NCBI GenBank assembly: GCA_945863885.1 | Contig: CAMAZY010000006.1 | Coordinates: 1 to 64,000, forward strand | Reading direction: 5' to 3' | DNA: 64,000 nt | Source: an uncultured Clostridia bacterium | Lineage (GTDB): Bacteria; Bacillota; Clostridia; Oscillospirales; Acutalibacteraceae | In this document: positions 37,398 to 46,025 of the stretch, piece by piece | Position numbering within the stretch: the first letter of the stretch is position 1 | How the letters are laid out: every line of letters starts with the position of its first letter | The notes under the pieces: generated by a model | Database searches by the model: none | What the model was told of the DNA's origin: nothing | What the model saw: the letters and a program-made list of their open reading frames with translations, nothing else | Program-made: the position numbers and the translations under genes

Positions 37398-38480
37398 TCA
37401 GATATTGACATCGGAATTGAACGTTCCGATGAATTTCAGCCGGTCACAGCAGTCCGACAGCTCATCAAGCATATATTTGCCTCTCTTGCACTGAAGATTG
37501 CCGTTGATTTCGACATAGAAATAATACGTCCACATAAGACCTTTCATCGCTCTTGACTTGATACAGCGCATCGAAAAACCGTGGTTTCCGATGATGTTGA
37601 TGGCGTGGGCCAGAGCACCGGCCTCGTCGGGAACGGTGAAAACGATAATCGAATGGTCGTTTTTGCTTTCGTGCATCGCCCTCGACAGCACGGCAAAGCG
37701 TGTCGTGTTGTCGTCGCTTTCGTTGATGTGCTCTTTTAAGATTTCAAGTCCGTAAAGCTCGGCGGTCTCCTTACTTGCGATGGCGGCAATTGATTTGTCG
37801 CCCGAAAGAGAAACATACTGAGCGGCTCTTGCCGTGTTTTCGAACGTCTGCGTCTTGAAGTCGTTGCTTCTGATGAACGGCGCACATTGGTCAAGCGCCT
37901 GCTGATGGCTGATGACGGTCTTAACGTCCTCAAGCTTCGTTCCGGGCAAAGCAACAAGATTATGCTTTATTGCAAGCGAATAAACGCCGTTTACGAAAAG
38001 TGAACCCTGGAACATCAGGTCGATCACCTGACCGACCTCACCGGCGTTGCTGTTTTCAATCGGCAGCACCGCACAGTCGCAGTCGCCCTTTTCGCACGCT
38101 TCATAGGCGGCCTTGAAGTCTTTATAGGAAATCTTGTTCCCGTCGGGGAAGATTTTGCTTGCGGCGATATAGGCGTAAGCGCCCTCAACGCCGCTGTAAG
38201 CGACATTCATGCCCTCAAGGATTTTATGCTGATAGCGCTTGGAAATGTCCATGACGCTTTTTTGAAAATTGATGTAATAGCTTCTGATTTTCTCGTCCGA
38301 AAGATAGGACGAGTTCTTTTTCAAAAGCTGTTCTTCTCTCGCCGAGTCAAAAACGGGCAAACCGTTTTCCCGTTTATATTCGGCGACCGTCCGGACTGCC
38401 TGCATTCTTTTTTCGAACAGGGCGGCAATCTCTTTATCCGCCTGTCCGATGATTTCTCTCGCCTCACTAAGCTTGTCCAT
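37398..38480 (-). CDS. pheA: Bifunctional chorismate mutase / prephenate dehydratase
   Basis: N-terminal chorismate mutase helices (EIIGQADKEIAALFEKRMQAVRTVAEYKRENGLPV) then VAYSGVEGAYAYIAASKIFP and ACT-like C-terminus (IIVFTVPDEAGALAHAINIIGNHGFSM). Confidence 0.95.
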   Translation of the reverse strand: MDKLSEAREIIGQADKEIAALFEKRMQAVRTVAEYKRENGLPVFDSAREEQLLKKNSSYLSDEKIRSYYINFQKSVMDISKRYQHKILEGMNVAYSGVEGAYAYIAASKIFPDGNKISYKDFKAAYEACEKGDCDCAVLPIENSNAGEVGQVIDLMFQGSLFVNGVYSLAIKHNLVALPGTKLEDVKTVISHQQALDQCAPFIRSNDFKTQTFENTARAAQYVSLSGDKSIAAIASKETAELYGLEILKEHINESDDNTTRFAVLSRAMHESKNDHSIIVFTVPDEAGALAHAINIIGNHGFSMRCIKSRAMKGLMWTYYFYVEINGNLQCKRGKYMLDELSDCCDRLKFIGTFNSDVNI

Positions 38481-38485
38481 TTTTC

Positions 38486-39679
38486 TTATCCTTTCAGTCC
38501 GTATTCTTCCGCCAGCTTCTTGAATGACGGCAGCGCCTTTTCAATCATTTCGGTCGAGACGCAGTAGGCGACTCTCACATAGCCGGGGAAGCAGAACGAA
38601 TCGCTCGGAACCAAGAGAAGCTCATACTTCTTCGCTCTTTCGCAGAATGCGCCGGCGTCCTTTTCCGGTGACTTTAAGAAAAGATAGAAAGCACCGTCGG
38701 GCTTTGCTACCTTGAAGCCGTATTCGGTAAAGGCGGTTACGAGCAGGTCACGGTTTTTCTTATAAACCGAAACGTCACTTGTCTTTCCGACGCACTTCGG
38801 AATGATGAACTGCAAAAGGCTCGGGGCGCAGACGTAGCCTAAGGAGCGTCCGGCTCCGCAGACGGCCTTATAGATTTTTCCGCTTTCCGTGACTTCATCG
38901 GGAACGAGAATATAGCCGATTCTGTCGCCGGGGAGGGAAAGGGACTTGCTGAATGAATAGCAGACGATCGTATTGTCGTAATACTTCGTCAGATACGGCA
39001 CGGTGACACCGTCGTAAACGAGTTCACGGTACGGCTCGTCGGAAATCAGGAAAATCGGCTTGCCGTACTCCTCCTGCTTGCGGTTTAAGATTGCCGCCAT
39101 TTTCAAAACGGTTTCTTCGCTCAACACGACACCCGACGGGTTGTTCGGCGAATTGACAACAACCGCCTTTGTGTTTGTGGTAATAGCCTTTTCGAATGCG
39201 TCAAGGTCAATCTGAAGCGTGTTTTCGTCGCACAGGATGACAACGGGCTTAAATCCAGCCTTTTCGGCAAAAACGATATATTCGGGGAAAAGCGGAGCGA
39301 ACAAAATGACCTCGTCTCCCTTTTCGCAAAGAGCATTAAAGGTAATCGTAAGAGATGCCGCCGCACCGCAGGTCAGATAGAAATTGTACGGCTTGAAAGA
39401 AGTACCGTAGGTTTCGTTGAGATAGTCGGCAATCGCCTTTCTTGCGCCCTCGTCGCCGATAGCGGAGGTATAGCCGTGAAGCATGGTCGAATCCATCGTG
39501 TCAATCAGTTCTTTGATCGTTTCGTTGACAACAGCAGGAGCCGGCACGCTCGGATTGCCGATGCTGAAATCAAAGATATTTTCCTTACCGATTTCGGCGG
39601 CTCTTTTTTTGCCGTATTCAAATATTTCTCTGATGACCGAGCTTTTTGCGCCCAATTCGTACATTTTTTCTGAAAACAT
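38486..39679 (-). CDS. Pyridoxal phosphate-dependent class I aminotransferase (aromatic/aspartate type)
   Basis: FDFSIGNPSVPAPAVV..VVNSPNNPSGVVLSEE..CYSFSKSLSLPGDRIGYI. Confidence 0.92.
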   Translation of the reverse strand: MFSEKMYELGAKSSVIREIFEYGKKRAAEIGKENIFDFSIGNPSVPAPAVVNETIKELIDTMDSTMLHGYTSAIGDEGARKAIADYLNETYGTSFKPYNFYLTCGAAASLTITFNALCEKGDEVILFAPLFPEYIVFAEKAGFKPVVILCDENTLQIDLDAFEKAITTNTKAVVVNSPNNPSGVVLSEETVLKMAAILNRKQEEYGKPIFLISDEPYRELVYDGVTVPYLTKYYDNTIVCYSFSKSLSLPGDRIGYILVPDEVTESGKIYKAVCGAGRSLGYVCAPSLLQFIIPKCVGKTSDVSVYKKNRDLLVTAFTEYGFKVAKPDGAFYLFLKSPEKDAGAFCERAKKYELLLVPSDSFCFPGYVRVAYCVSTEMIEKALPSFKKLAEEYGLKG

Positions 39680-39763
39680 AATATCACCCGTTACCTATTT
39701 TTTTAGTTTTCGGCGTACATAACACCATTTTACTATTCTTTAAATTATACAACAAATTGAGCG

Positions 39764-40114
39764 TCAGGTCAAACTTTTTTGACTCTTTCCGGCGAAAAAA
39801 CATCTGCGTTGTAAATAGATGTGACCCATACGGAGCAAATCACTATATACTCCGTCCCATCCGTATCTGGCATATTCCTTTTTAAACGAGTTCTTTATCT
39901 GTCTCTCTTCTTTCGGTGTGTGTCTGTTTGGGTGATTGTGCGGTCGATGTGACTTTTCTAACAGCGACTGCCATGTTCCGTCATATCTTTTACACCACCG
40001 TTTTATGCTCGACAGACTTACTCCGTATTTTCGGCTCGTTTCGCTTTTTCCGTTTTTTATTGCCTGCTTAACTATCTCTTGCTTTTTTCTTGCTTCTTGT
40101 GTTAAGATGTTCAT
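39764..40114 (-). pseudogene. Truncated IS transposase remnant (helix-turn-helix IS3/IS481-like N-terminus)
   Basis: MNILTQEARKKQEIVKQAIKNGKSETSRKYGVSLSSIKRWCKRYDGTWQSLLEKSHRPHNHPNRHTPKEE; stops at ~116 aa without catalytic domain. Confidence 0.75.
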
Positions 40115-40243
40115 GAGAAGTACTTCTTTCTTGGTTAATGTTGTTTGGTTATTTCATTATATCATATTTTGAAGTTACTTCTCTTTCTTTTTGGGTCACA
40201 TCATTTTAAGACATACATTTTGACTCTTTCCGGCGAAAAAACA
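39777..40243. mobile_element. IS remnant flanked by exact 26-bp direct repeats and carrying 11-bp inverted repeats
   Basis: ttttgactctttccggcgaaaaaaca at 39777-39802 and 40218-40243; gatgtgaccca near 39817 and tgggtcacatc near 40195. Confidence 0.65.
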
Positions 40244-40325
40244 GAAGAAATCATGCAGAAAAAATGCCATATAGCCGTCTCTCTTTAGCGCTTTAAAGTG
40301 TTACGCTTTAAATGGTGCAAGTATG

Positions 40326-40353
40326 ATTATACCCGAACAGCCGAAAAAGTCAA
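40326..40353 (-). promoter_or_regulatory. Sigma-A promoter pointing toward the aro operon
   Basis: Minus strand TTGACT (40353-40348), 16 bp, TATAAT (40331-40326). Confidence 0.6.
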
Positions 40354-40457
40354 GCCTTGACAGTTAGTTCCCGAAAAAAAGTCAAAAAAAGTGAATTTCC
40401 AAAGTAAATTCCACAGTGGAGTTTTATCGTTATATTAAATTAAGTTGAGGTGATTAC

Positions 40458-41522
40458 GTGGACACCACAAAGAACAAAATGACGGTAAAAGTCGGCTTCA
40501 TCAACGATTACACACCTGTCATGCGGCTGAGTGTTGACGGACAAACAGTCAGTATCGGCTATCAGGAGCTAAAATGGGTCGAATTGAGCGATCCCGATAT
40601 CACCGTCAGAATAGACGGAGCAATTCCAACCGACGGAATGTTTTCAACTCCTGATGACCTGAACCGATTTAAAAATAAACTTGAAACAAAGTTTTCCGGA
40701 CATTCAACAGACAGGCTTATTGAATTGATTTTGCATACTGACTGTACATATCACCTAACCGGGCTTATCGACGGCACGGTCATCAACATAGAATATGAGG
40801 GTGTCTGTCTCGAAAACGGTTGGGTTACCGACTTTCCGCTTTATCTGTCCTATCCTCTTTTGACGTTGACCAATGGGACGGCAACGCTTCGGAAGGCAGA
40901 AGGAAAGAATCGTAAAGAGGTCGTAAAGCAGTACAAATTATTCGGTCTTTTTTCCGACCTCGGTATCCTGAACTTTTTGGAAATGTTGTTGTTTTACCCG
41001 ATAAGAGGATTATACTATCGGCATCTTGGCAAGCCGAAAATTTTAAAGAAAAACATTCTGTATTACGAAAAACACAAAAATGACCCGAAGAAGCGAAAAA
41101 AGAGAAGACATAATTTTCTTCTGATTCTTCCCGTTGTTCTTATTATCGCATTTTTCTGGGTCTTTTTGATTGAACCGATGATTTTTGTCAAACAGGATTA
41201 TCCGGCACTTGTTTCATCGGACTATTCTTCGGTTGTCTTTATGGACGACATCTACGAAAAAACCGATGCGCTTCCCGATGATGCTCTCGAAGAAACGATG
41301 TTCGGTATCGACAAGTGGTACGGTGCAAGACTTGACGGTCAATCCCGTTTGGATCAGATTTCAAGTGAGGACAAGGTCAAGGTTTATACCGATAAGGACG
41401 GAAACAAATACTTATGGCTGGTACGAAACTATTTCGATACAATACACGACGAAGACGGCGACTATAAAGATTACGAAGACTTTGAAAATCCTGAGGTTTT
41501 TGTTTGTCGCAATCCCGGATAA
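40458..41522 (+). CDS. Hypothetical protein with one C-terminal-half transmembrane helix
   Basis: 354 aa ORF from GTG; KKRRHNFLLILPVVLIIAFFWVFLIEPMIF. Confidence 0.7.
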   Translation: MDTTKNKMTVKVGFINDYTPVMRLSVDGQTVSIGYQELKWVELSDPDITVRIDGAIPTDGMFSTPDDLNRFKNKLETKFSGHSTDRLIELILHTDCTYHLTGLIDGTVINIEYEGVCLENGWVTDFPLYLSYPLLTLTNGTATLRKAEGKNRKEVVKQYKLFGLFSDLGILNFLEMLLFYPIRGLYYRHLGKPKILKKNILYYEKHKNDPKKRKKRRHNFLLILPVVLIIAFFWVFLIEPMIFVKQDYPALVSSDYSSVVFMDDIYEKTDALPDDALEETMFGIDKWYGARLDGQSRLDQISSEDKVKVYTDKDGNKYLWLVRNYFDTIHDEDGDYKDYEDFENPEVFVCRNPG

Positions 41523-41534
41523 TGTAAAATTTTC

Positions 41535-41567
41535 AAGCGTTCGATTGTTCGGACGCTTTCTTTTTTG
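41535..41567 (+). terminator. Terminator of 40458 gene
   Basis: aagcgttcg...cggacgctttctttttt. Confidence 0.6.
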
Positions 41568-41574
41568 ATAAAAA

Positions 41575-41608
41575 GCAATCAGTCCTCTCTTTCGGGAGGA
41601 CTGACTGC
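41575..41608 (-). terminator. Terminator of allose-type operon
   Basis: gcaatcagtcctc...gaggactgactgc with minus-strand T-run. Confidence 0.65.
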
Positions 41609-41632
41609 TTTTGGAGGAAAAAATCAATATAC

Positions 41633-42076
41633 TTATCTCTTGCTTTCAATATCGCTTATCATCTGTACTCTTCTTGCGTGCCGTCCGCCCTCATATTCGC
41701 CGGAAAGCCACGCGTCAACAATCATGAGCGCCAAGTCTCCGCCGACAACACGGGAGCCGAAAGCGAGCATATTCGTGTCGTTGTGCTGACGGGAAAGAAG
41801 CGCCGAATACGGCTCACTGCAAACCACACAGCGGATACCTTTGACCTTGTTGGCGGAAATCGAAATGCCGATACCCGTTCCGCAAATCACGATACCACGG
41901 TCACATTCACCGCTTGCCACAGCATTGGCCGCCTTTTCACCGTAAATCGGATAATCCGTGCGCTCGGTGCTGTTTGTTCCGAAGTCCACGACTTCATGTC
42001 CTTTTTCGGTCAGATGATCGATTACTCTTTTTTTCAGCTCATAGCCGACATGGTCACAGCCTATTGCAATTTTCAT
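41633..42076 (-). CDS. rpiB: Ribose-5-phosphate isomerase B / allose-6-phosphate isomerase
   Basis: MKIAIGCDHVGYELKKRVIDHL..GIVICGTGIGISISANKVKGIRCVVCSEPYSALLSRQHNDTNMLAFGSRVVG. Confidence 0.95.
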   Translation of the reverse strand: MKIAIGCDHVGYELKKRVIDHLTEKGHEVVDFGTNSTERTDYPIYGEKAANAVASGECDRGIVICGTGIGISISANKVKGIRCVVCSEPYSALLSRQHNDTNMLAFGSRVVGGDLALMIVDAWLSGEYEGGRHARRVQMISDIESKR

Positions 42077-42161
42077 AAAGAAACCTCCTTGGTTTTCAGT
42101 TCTCAGATCTTAAATTTCCTGAAATTCAACATCTGAAAATTGAACATCGACCCTTGCGGGC

Positions 42162-42188
42162 GGTACCGGGGAGGGAAACCCCGGTACC
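42162..42188. promoter_or_regulatory. Perfect 10-bp stem-loop in alsB-rpiB intergenic region
   Basis: ggtaccgggg-agggaaa-ccccggtacc, no T-run. Confidence 0.65.
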
Positions 42189-42226
42189 TTGTATAAGAAA
42201 TGGAGAGGAGAATGAAGATGGCTAAA

Positions 42227-43249
42227 TTACTGTTTCTCGACGATATAGGAATCGACGGGGATTGTTTCCGGTGTTGCGTTTACGTCGATTTCGGCGCCGT
42301 CATTAACTGCCTTAATCATCTGACGAAGAGAAACTGCACCGATTTCAGCCGAGTCCTGAGCAACGGTTGCCGAAAGCTCGCCGGCTTCAACACTCTTAAG
42401 TGCTTCTGCGGCACCGTCTGTACCGACTACCATGATTTCGCCGAGCTTGCCTGCATTCTTAACCGCCTGAAGAGCACCGAGAGCCATGGTGTCGTTGCAG
42501 CAGTAGAAAGCTTTCAGGTTCGGATACTGCTGAATCATGCTTGCGGCGGTGTCGAGAGCCTTCTGTCTGTCCCAGTCAGCCGGCTGTGAACCGACAAGCT
42601 TGATGTTGTCTTTTGCTTCGAAAGCGGCGGTTGCGCCCTGTTTACGTGCTTCACCCGAAGCGTTGCCGGCCTTACCTTCGATGATGGCGACTTCGCCGCC
42701 GTCGGTGAGCTTGTCAATGATGAAGTTTGCGCCCTTTTCGCCGACCTTAACGTTGTCGGTTGTTGCAAAAGCGATGACACTGCCGCCGGCGGTCTTAAGC
42801 GAATCCATGTCAATCTTTTCGTCGATGTTCATCACATAGATGCCCTTTTTATTTGCCTGAACGATACCGTTAATCAGGTTTGTCGGGGAAAGAGGAGCAA
42901 CGCCGATTGCCTTGTAGTTCTTGGCAAGGCAGTTTTCAAGAATGCGCAGCTGACCCTCGGTGTCGTCTTCACTTTGTGCGGCGAAGATATCAACCTTGAT
43001 GCCCTGCTTAGCGGCTTCTTCTTCAATGCCTTTTTTCATGGTTGCCCAGAAATCATTCGAAAGTGTCTTGAGGATTACTGCGTATTCGGCTTCGCCCGAG
43101 GCTGTGTTCGTTGTGTCCCCTGCCGCCGAAGTATCACCGGCAACGGTGGTTGCGTTGTTGTCACCCTTAGAGCAGGCAGCAAGTACAAAGGTAAAAGCTA
43201 CTGCGAGTGCAAGAAGAACGCTGATGAGTTTCTTTGAATTCTTTTTCAT
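42227..43249 (-). CDS. alsB: Sugar ABC transporter substrate-binding lipoprotein (D-allose/ribose type)
   Basis: Lipobox FVLAACSKG; YAVILKTLSNDFWATMKKGIEEEAAKQGIKVDIFAAQSEDDTEGQLRILENCL..; neighbourhood with alsE. Confidence 0.85.
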   Translation of the reverse strand: MKKNSKKLISVLLALAVAFTFVLAACSKGDNNATTVAGDTSAAGDTTNTASGEAEYAVILKTLSNDFWATMKKGIEEEAAKQGIKVDIFAAQSEDDTEGQLRILENCLAKNYKAIGVAPLSPTNLINGIVQANKKGIYVMNIDEKIDMDSLKTAGGSVIAFATTDNVKVGEKGANFIIDKLTDGGEVAIIEGKAGNASGEARKQGATAAFEAKDNIKLVGSQPADWDRQKALDTAASMIQQYPNLKAFYCCNDTMALGALQAVKNAGKLGEIMVVGTDGAAEALKSVEAGELSATVAQDSAEIGAVSLRQMIKAVNDGAEIDVNATPETIPVDSYIVEKQ

Positions 43250-43323
43250 GATTTGATCTCTTCTTTCTTTTAAATTTTATTTAACTGATAACCAATCAGC
43301 CATTTCAGAGTTTATCCGGCAAT

Positions 43324-44244
43324 TTACCTGCCTGCCGTAAGCAGTTGATATCTTGCAAATTCGGCGCTTCCGTATACGCCGCTTTGCTGTGTATGTTCCG
43401 AAAAGCGGATATCTAAGTTTGCTTCCGGGTACGGCTTTCTTGTTTTTTCGTGTATTGACCTGACGAGAACTTCTTTCGGAAAGCCCTCCATATAAAGCAC
43501 GCCGCCTGCAAGCACAATATAATCGGGATCAAGAATATTGATTTCCGTCGCAATCGGTACCGCAAGATCGCTTACATACTTTACAAGTATTGGGTCACCG
43601 GGGTACTCTTTAAACACATTTCTGATAAGTGTATCGGGAAAATGCTTTTCACAAAGATATTCGAGATATTTTCCCGAGCACCTGACCTCGCTGCAGCCGA
43701 TGTTGCCGCAGGTACAGCGTTCGGTAATATCGAGTAACGGAATGTGCCCAAGCTCACCCGCCGCACCGTTTTTTCCGGCGTAAAAGCTTCCGTTGATATA
43801 CACGGCATTTCCGAAGCCTGTCCCAACATAAAAGCCGAGTATGGTTTTCGTCTCGTCAAGCTGTAAGCGGCTGATATCGTTTTGCAAAAGGAAGTTTACG
43901 TCGCGGTCAAGAAACACCGGCATTCTGATTTTTTCTTCGAGCCTGTCAACCAAATCAAGATTGTCAAATCCCTTGAGATTCGGCGTCGAAACAATTTTCT
44001 TTTTATCCTTGCTGACCATCGACGGAATTCCCACACCCACTGCCTTTACTTTGTTTCTGATTCCGTAACGGTCCATATATTTTTCGATTTCTTCCGCCAT
44101 TGTCTCAATGACATCTCCGGAATCAAAAATCCGGCTTGAGTTTTTTTCAAAGCCCGAAATTTCACCGTTTTCATCAACGGCTCCGATTCGGAAATTCGTA
44201 CCGCCGATATCGATGCCGATTGTTAAAAAGTCCATTGGATTCAC
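43324..44244 (-). CDS. alsK: ROK family kinase (allose kinase-like)
   Basis: LTIGIDIGGTNFRIGAVDENG..GFYVGTGFGNAVYINGSFYAGKNGAAGELGHIPL..CTCGNIGCSE. Confidence 0.85.
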   Translation of the reverse strand: MNPMDFLTIGIDIGGTNFRIGAVDENGEISGFEKNSSRIFDSGDVIETMAEEIEKYMDRYGIRNKVKAVGVGIPSMVSKDKKKIVSTPNLKGFDNLDLVDRLEEKIRMPVFLDRDVNFLLQNDISRLQLDETKTILGFYVGTGFGNAVYINGSFYAGKNGAAGELGHIPLLDITERCTCGNIGCSEVRCSGKYLEYLCEKHFPDTLIRNVFKEYPGDPILVKYVSDLAVPIATEINILDPDYIVLAGGVLYMEGFPKEVLVRSIHEKTRKPYPEANLDIRFSEHTQQSGVYGSAEFARYQLLTAGR

Positions 44245-44269
44245 CTCCGTTCACAAAGCTTTGGCTTAC

Positions 44270-44953
44270 TTATTCTTCACATCCCGTAAGCTGTCTGAAT
44301 TCGTTTTTCATGATATCCCACGCTTTTGTCAGGTCTTTATCTTTCGAAAAAAGTCCCGACGAGCCGACAATAAAGACCTCGGTTCCGGCGTCGTAAAGCC
44401 GCTTGAACGTCTTTTGGTTGCACGAGCCGTCAACCTCAATCAGGTACTTATACCCGTTTTCCTCTTTCAGCTTTTTCGCTTCCCTGATTTTTTCAAGCAT
44501 TTCTTCGATAAACGGCTGTCCGGCAAAGCCCGGGTCAACGCTCATAATCGTCAGCTTATCAATCCGGTGAATGTAATGCTGAATGTAGGATAGCGGTGTC
44601 GCCGGATTTAATACCACGCCGGTTTTACAGCCGAGGGCCTCAATTTTATTGAGGATCCGGAATGCGTCCCGGTTAATGGTTTCGGCATGCGGACAAATAT
44701 ACGTTGCACCCGCTTTGGCAAGCATCTCGATAAAGTCGTCCGGGTCGGTCACCATCAGGTGACAGTCAATCGGCTTTTTTGCAATCGTAGAAAAGACCTT
44801 GACAAAATCCGGCGACAGCGTAATATTCTTGACAAAGTGACCGTCCATGATATCGACATGATAAAGGTCACAGCGGGAGTTTAAAATTTCGGTCTGGTTT
44901 TTGATGTCAAGCAAATCCATGCACATCAAAGACGGATTAAACATCGGTTTCAT
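44270..44953 (-). CDS. alsE: D-allulose-6-phosphate 3-epimerase
   Basis: FNPSLMCMDLLDIKNQTEIL..YHVDIMDGHFVKNITLSPDFV..MSVDPGFAGQPFIEEML..IEVDGSCNQKTFKRLYDAGTEVFIVGSSGLF, the AlsE-type signature. Confidence 0.9.
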   Translation of the reverse strand: MKPMFNPSLMCMDLLDIKNQTEILNSRCDLYHVDIMDGHFVKNITLSPDFVKVFSTIAKKPIDCHLMVTDPDDFIEMLAKAGATYICPHAETINRDAFRILNKIEALGCKTGVVLNPATPLSYIQHYIHRIDKLTIMSVDPGFAGQPFIEEMLEKIREAKKLKEENGYKYLIEVDGSCNQKTFKRLYDAGTEVFIVGSSGLFSKDKDLTKAWDIMKNEFRQLTGCEE

Positions 44954-45011
44954 ATTTTTCAACCTGCGGCGCAATCAAATGCCGTGCGCCTACCCTTTCT
45001 TAAGTGATTGC

Positions 45012-46022
45012 TTATCTCTTTCTGGCTACAAAACGGTCAAGTGCAACAGAGCCGATGATCAGCGCGCCCATAACAACCTGCTGAAGCGTACTCGGAAGAG
45101 CAAGAAGATTCATACCGAAGTTGATAACACCGATAATGAAGCCGCCCATGACAACGCCAAAGATTTTGCCCTTGCCGCCGAAGAAGCTTGTTCCGCCGAT
45201 AATCGAAGCGGCGATGGCGTAGGTTTCAAAGCCTGTTGCGGCGGCCGGTTCAGCGGAACCGACACGGCCGAGAAGAACGATACCGGCAATACCCGAGCAG
45301 ATGCCGGAAATGATGAACACGATAAGCGTATGAAGATTGACGTTGATACCCGAGTACCAGGCGGAGTCTTTATTGCCGCCAAGCGCGTAGATATTTCTTC
45401 CGACCTTTGTTTTTCGTGTCAGGAACGAAAGAATGACCGCCACAACAATCGCAATAATGGCAACAATCGGGAAAATACCGAACACATTTTTGGAAATGAA
45501 GTTGGTGAACGAAGCCGGGAAGCCGTAAACCGCACTTGAATTCGAAACAATCAGGGTAACGCCTCTCATAATCGCCTGCGTGCCGAGAGTGATGATGAAC
45601 GGGTGAAGTCCCGTTACGTTCACAAGCATACCGTTGAGGAAGCCGAGGAAAGCACCGAGCAGAATTCCGAGAAGTACTGCAAGAAGCGGCGGAACACCGG
45701 CAACCATCAGCTTAGCCGTGACCATACCGACAAGCGCTACAACCGAGCCGACAGAAAGATCGATACCGGCAATCAGGATAGCGAAGAATTCGCCCATCGC
45801 AATGAGGATATTGACCGAGCTTTGGGCAAGGATCTGCGTCAGCGTTGCCGTCGAGAAGAAGTTTTCGGGCTTTGCTACCGCAAGAATTCCGAGAAGCAGC
45901 ACGAGGATTCCGAAGGTTCCGTACCTTTGCCAGATAACGTTAAAGGTAAGTTTTTCTTTTTGTTTTTTTAATGTCAAGCCGCCGTCGGCGGGGTTTGCTT
46001 GATTTGCTTTGCTTTTTGCCAT
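45012..46022 (-). CDS. alsC: Sugar ABC transporter permease (AlsC/RbsC family)
   Basis: VNILIAMGEFFAILIAGIDLSVGSVVALVGMVTAKL..ALGGNKDSAWYSGINV..GGTSFFGGKGKIFGVVMG. Confidence 0.9.
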   Translation of the reverse strand: MAKSKANQANPADGGLTLKKQKEKLTFNVIWQRYGTFGILVLLLGILAVAKPENFFSTATLTQILAQSSVNILIAMGEFFAILIAGIDLSVGSVVALVGMVTAKLMVAGVPPLLAVLLGILLGAFLGFLNGMLVNVTGLHPFIITLGTQAIMRGVTLIVSNSSAVYGFPASFTNFISKNVFGIFPIVAIIAIVVAVILSFLTRKTKVGRNIYALGGNKDSAWYSGINVNLHTLIVFIISGICSGIAGIVLLGRVGSAEPAAATGFETYAIAASIIGGTSFFGGKGKIFGVVMGGFIIGVINFGMNLLALPSTLQQVVMGALIIGSVALDRFVARKR

Positions 46023-46025
46023 GGT

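Noticed and set aside
39777-40243. Possible two-unit CRISPR-like array from the 26-bp direct repeats
   Set aside because: Only two copies 441 bp apart with a transposase remnant between; not CRISPR spacing.
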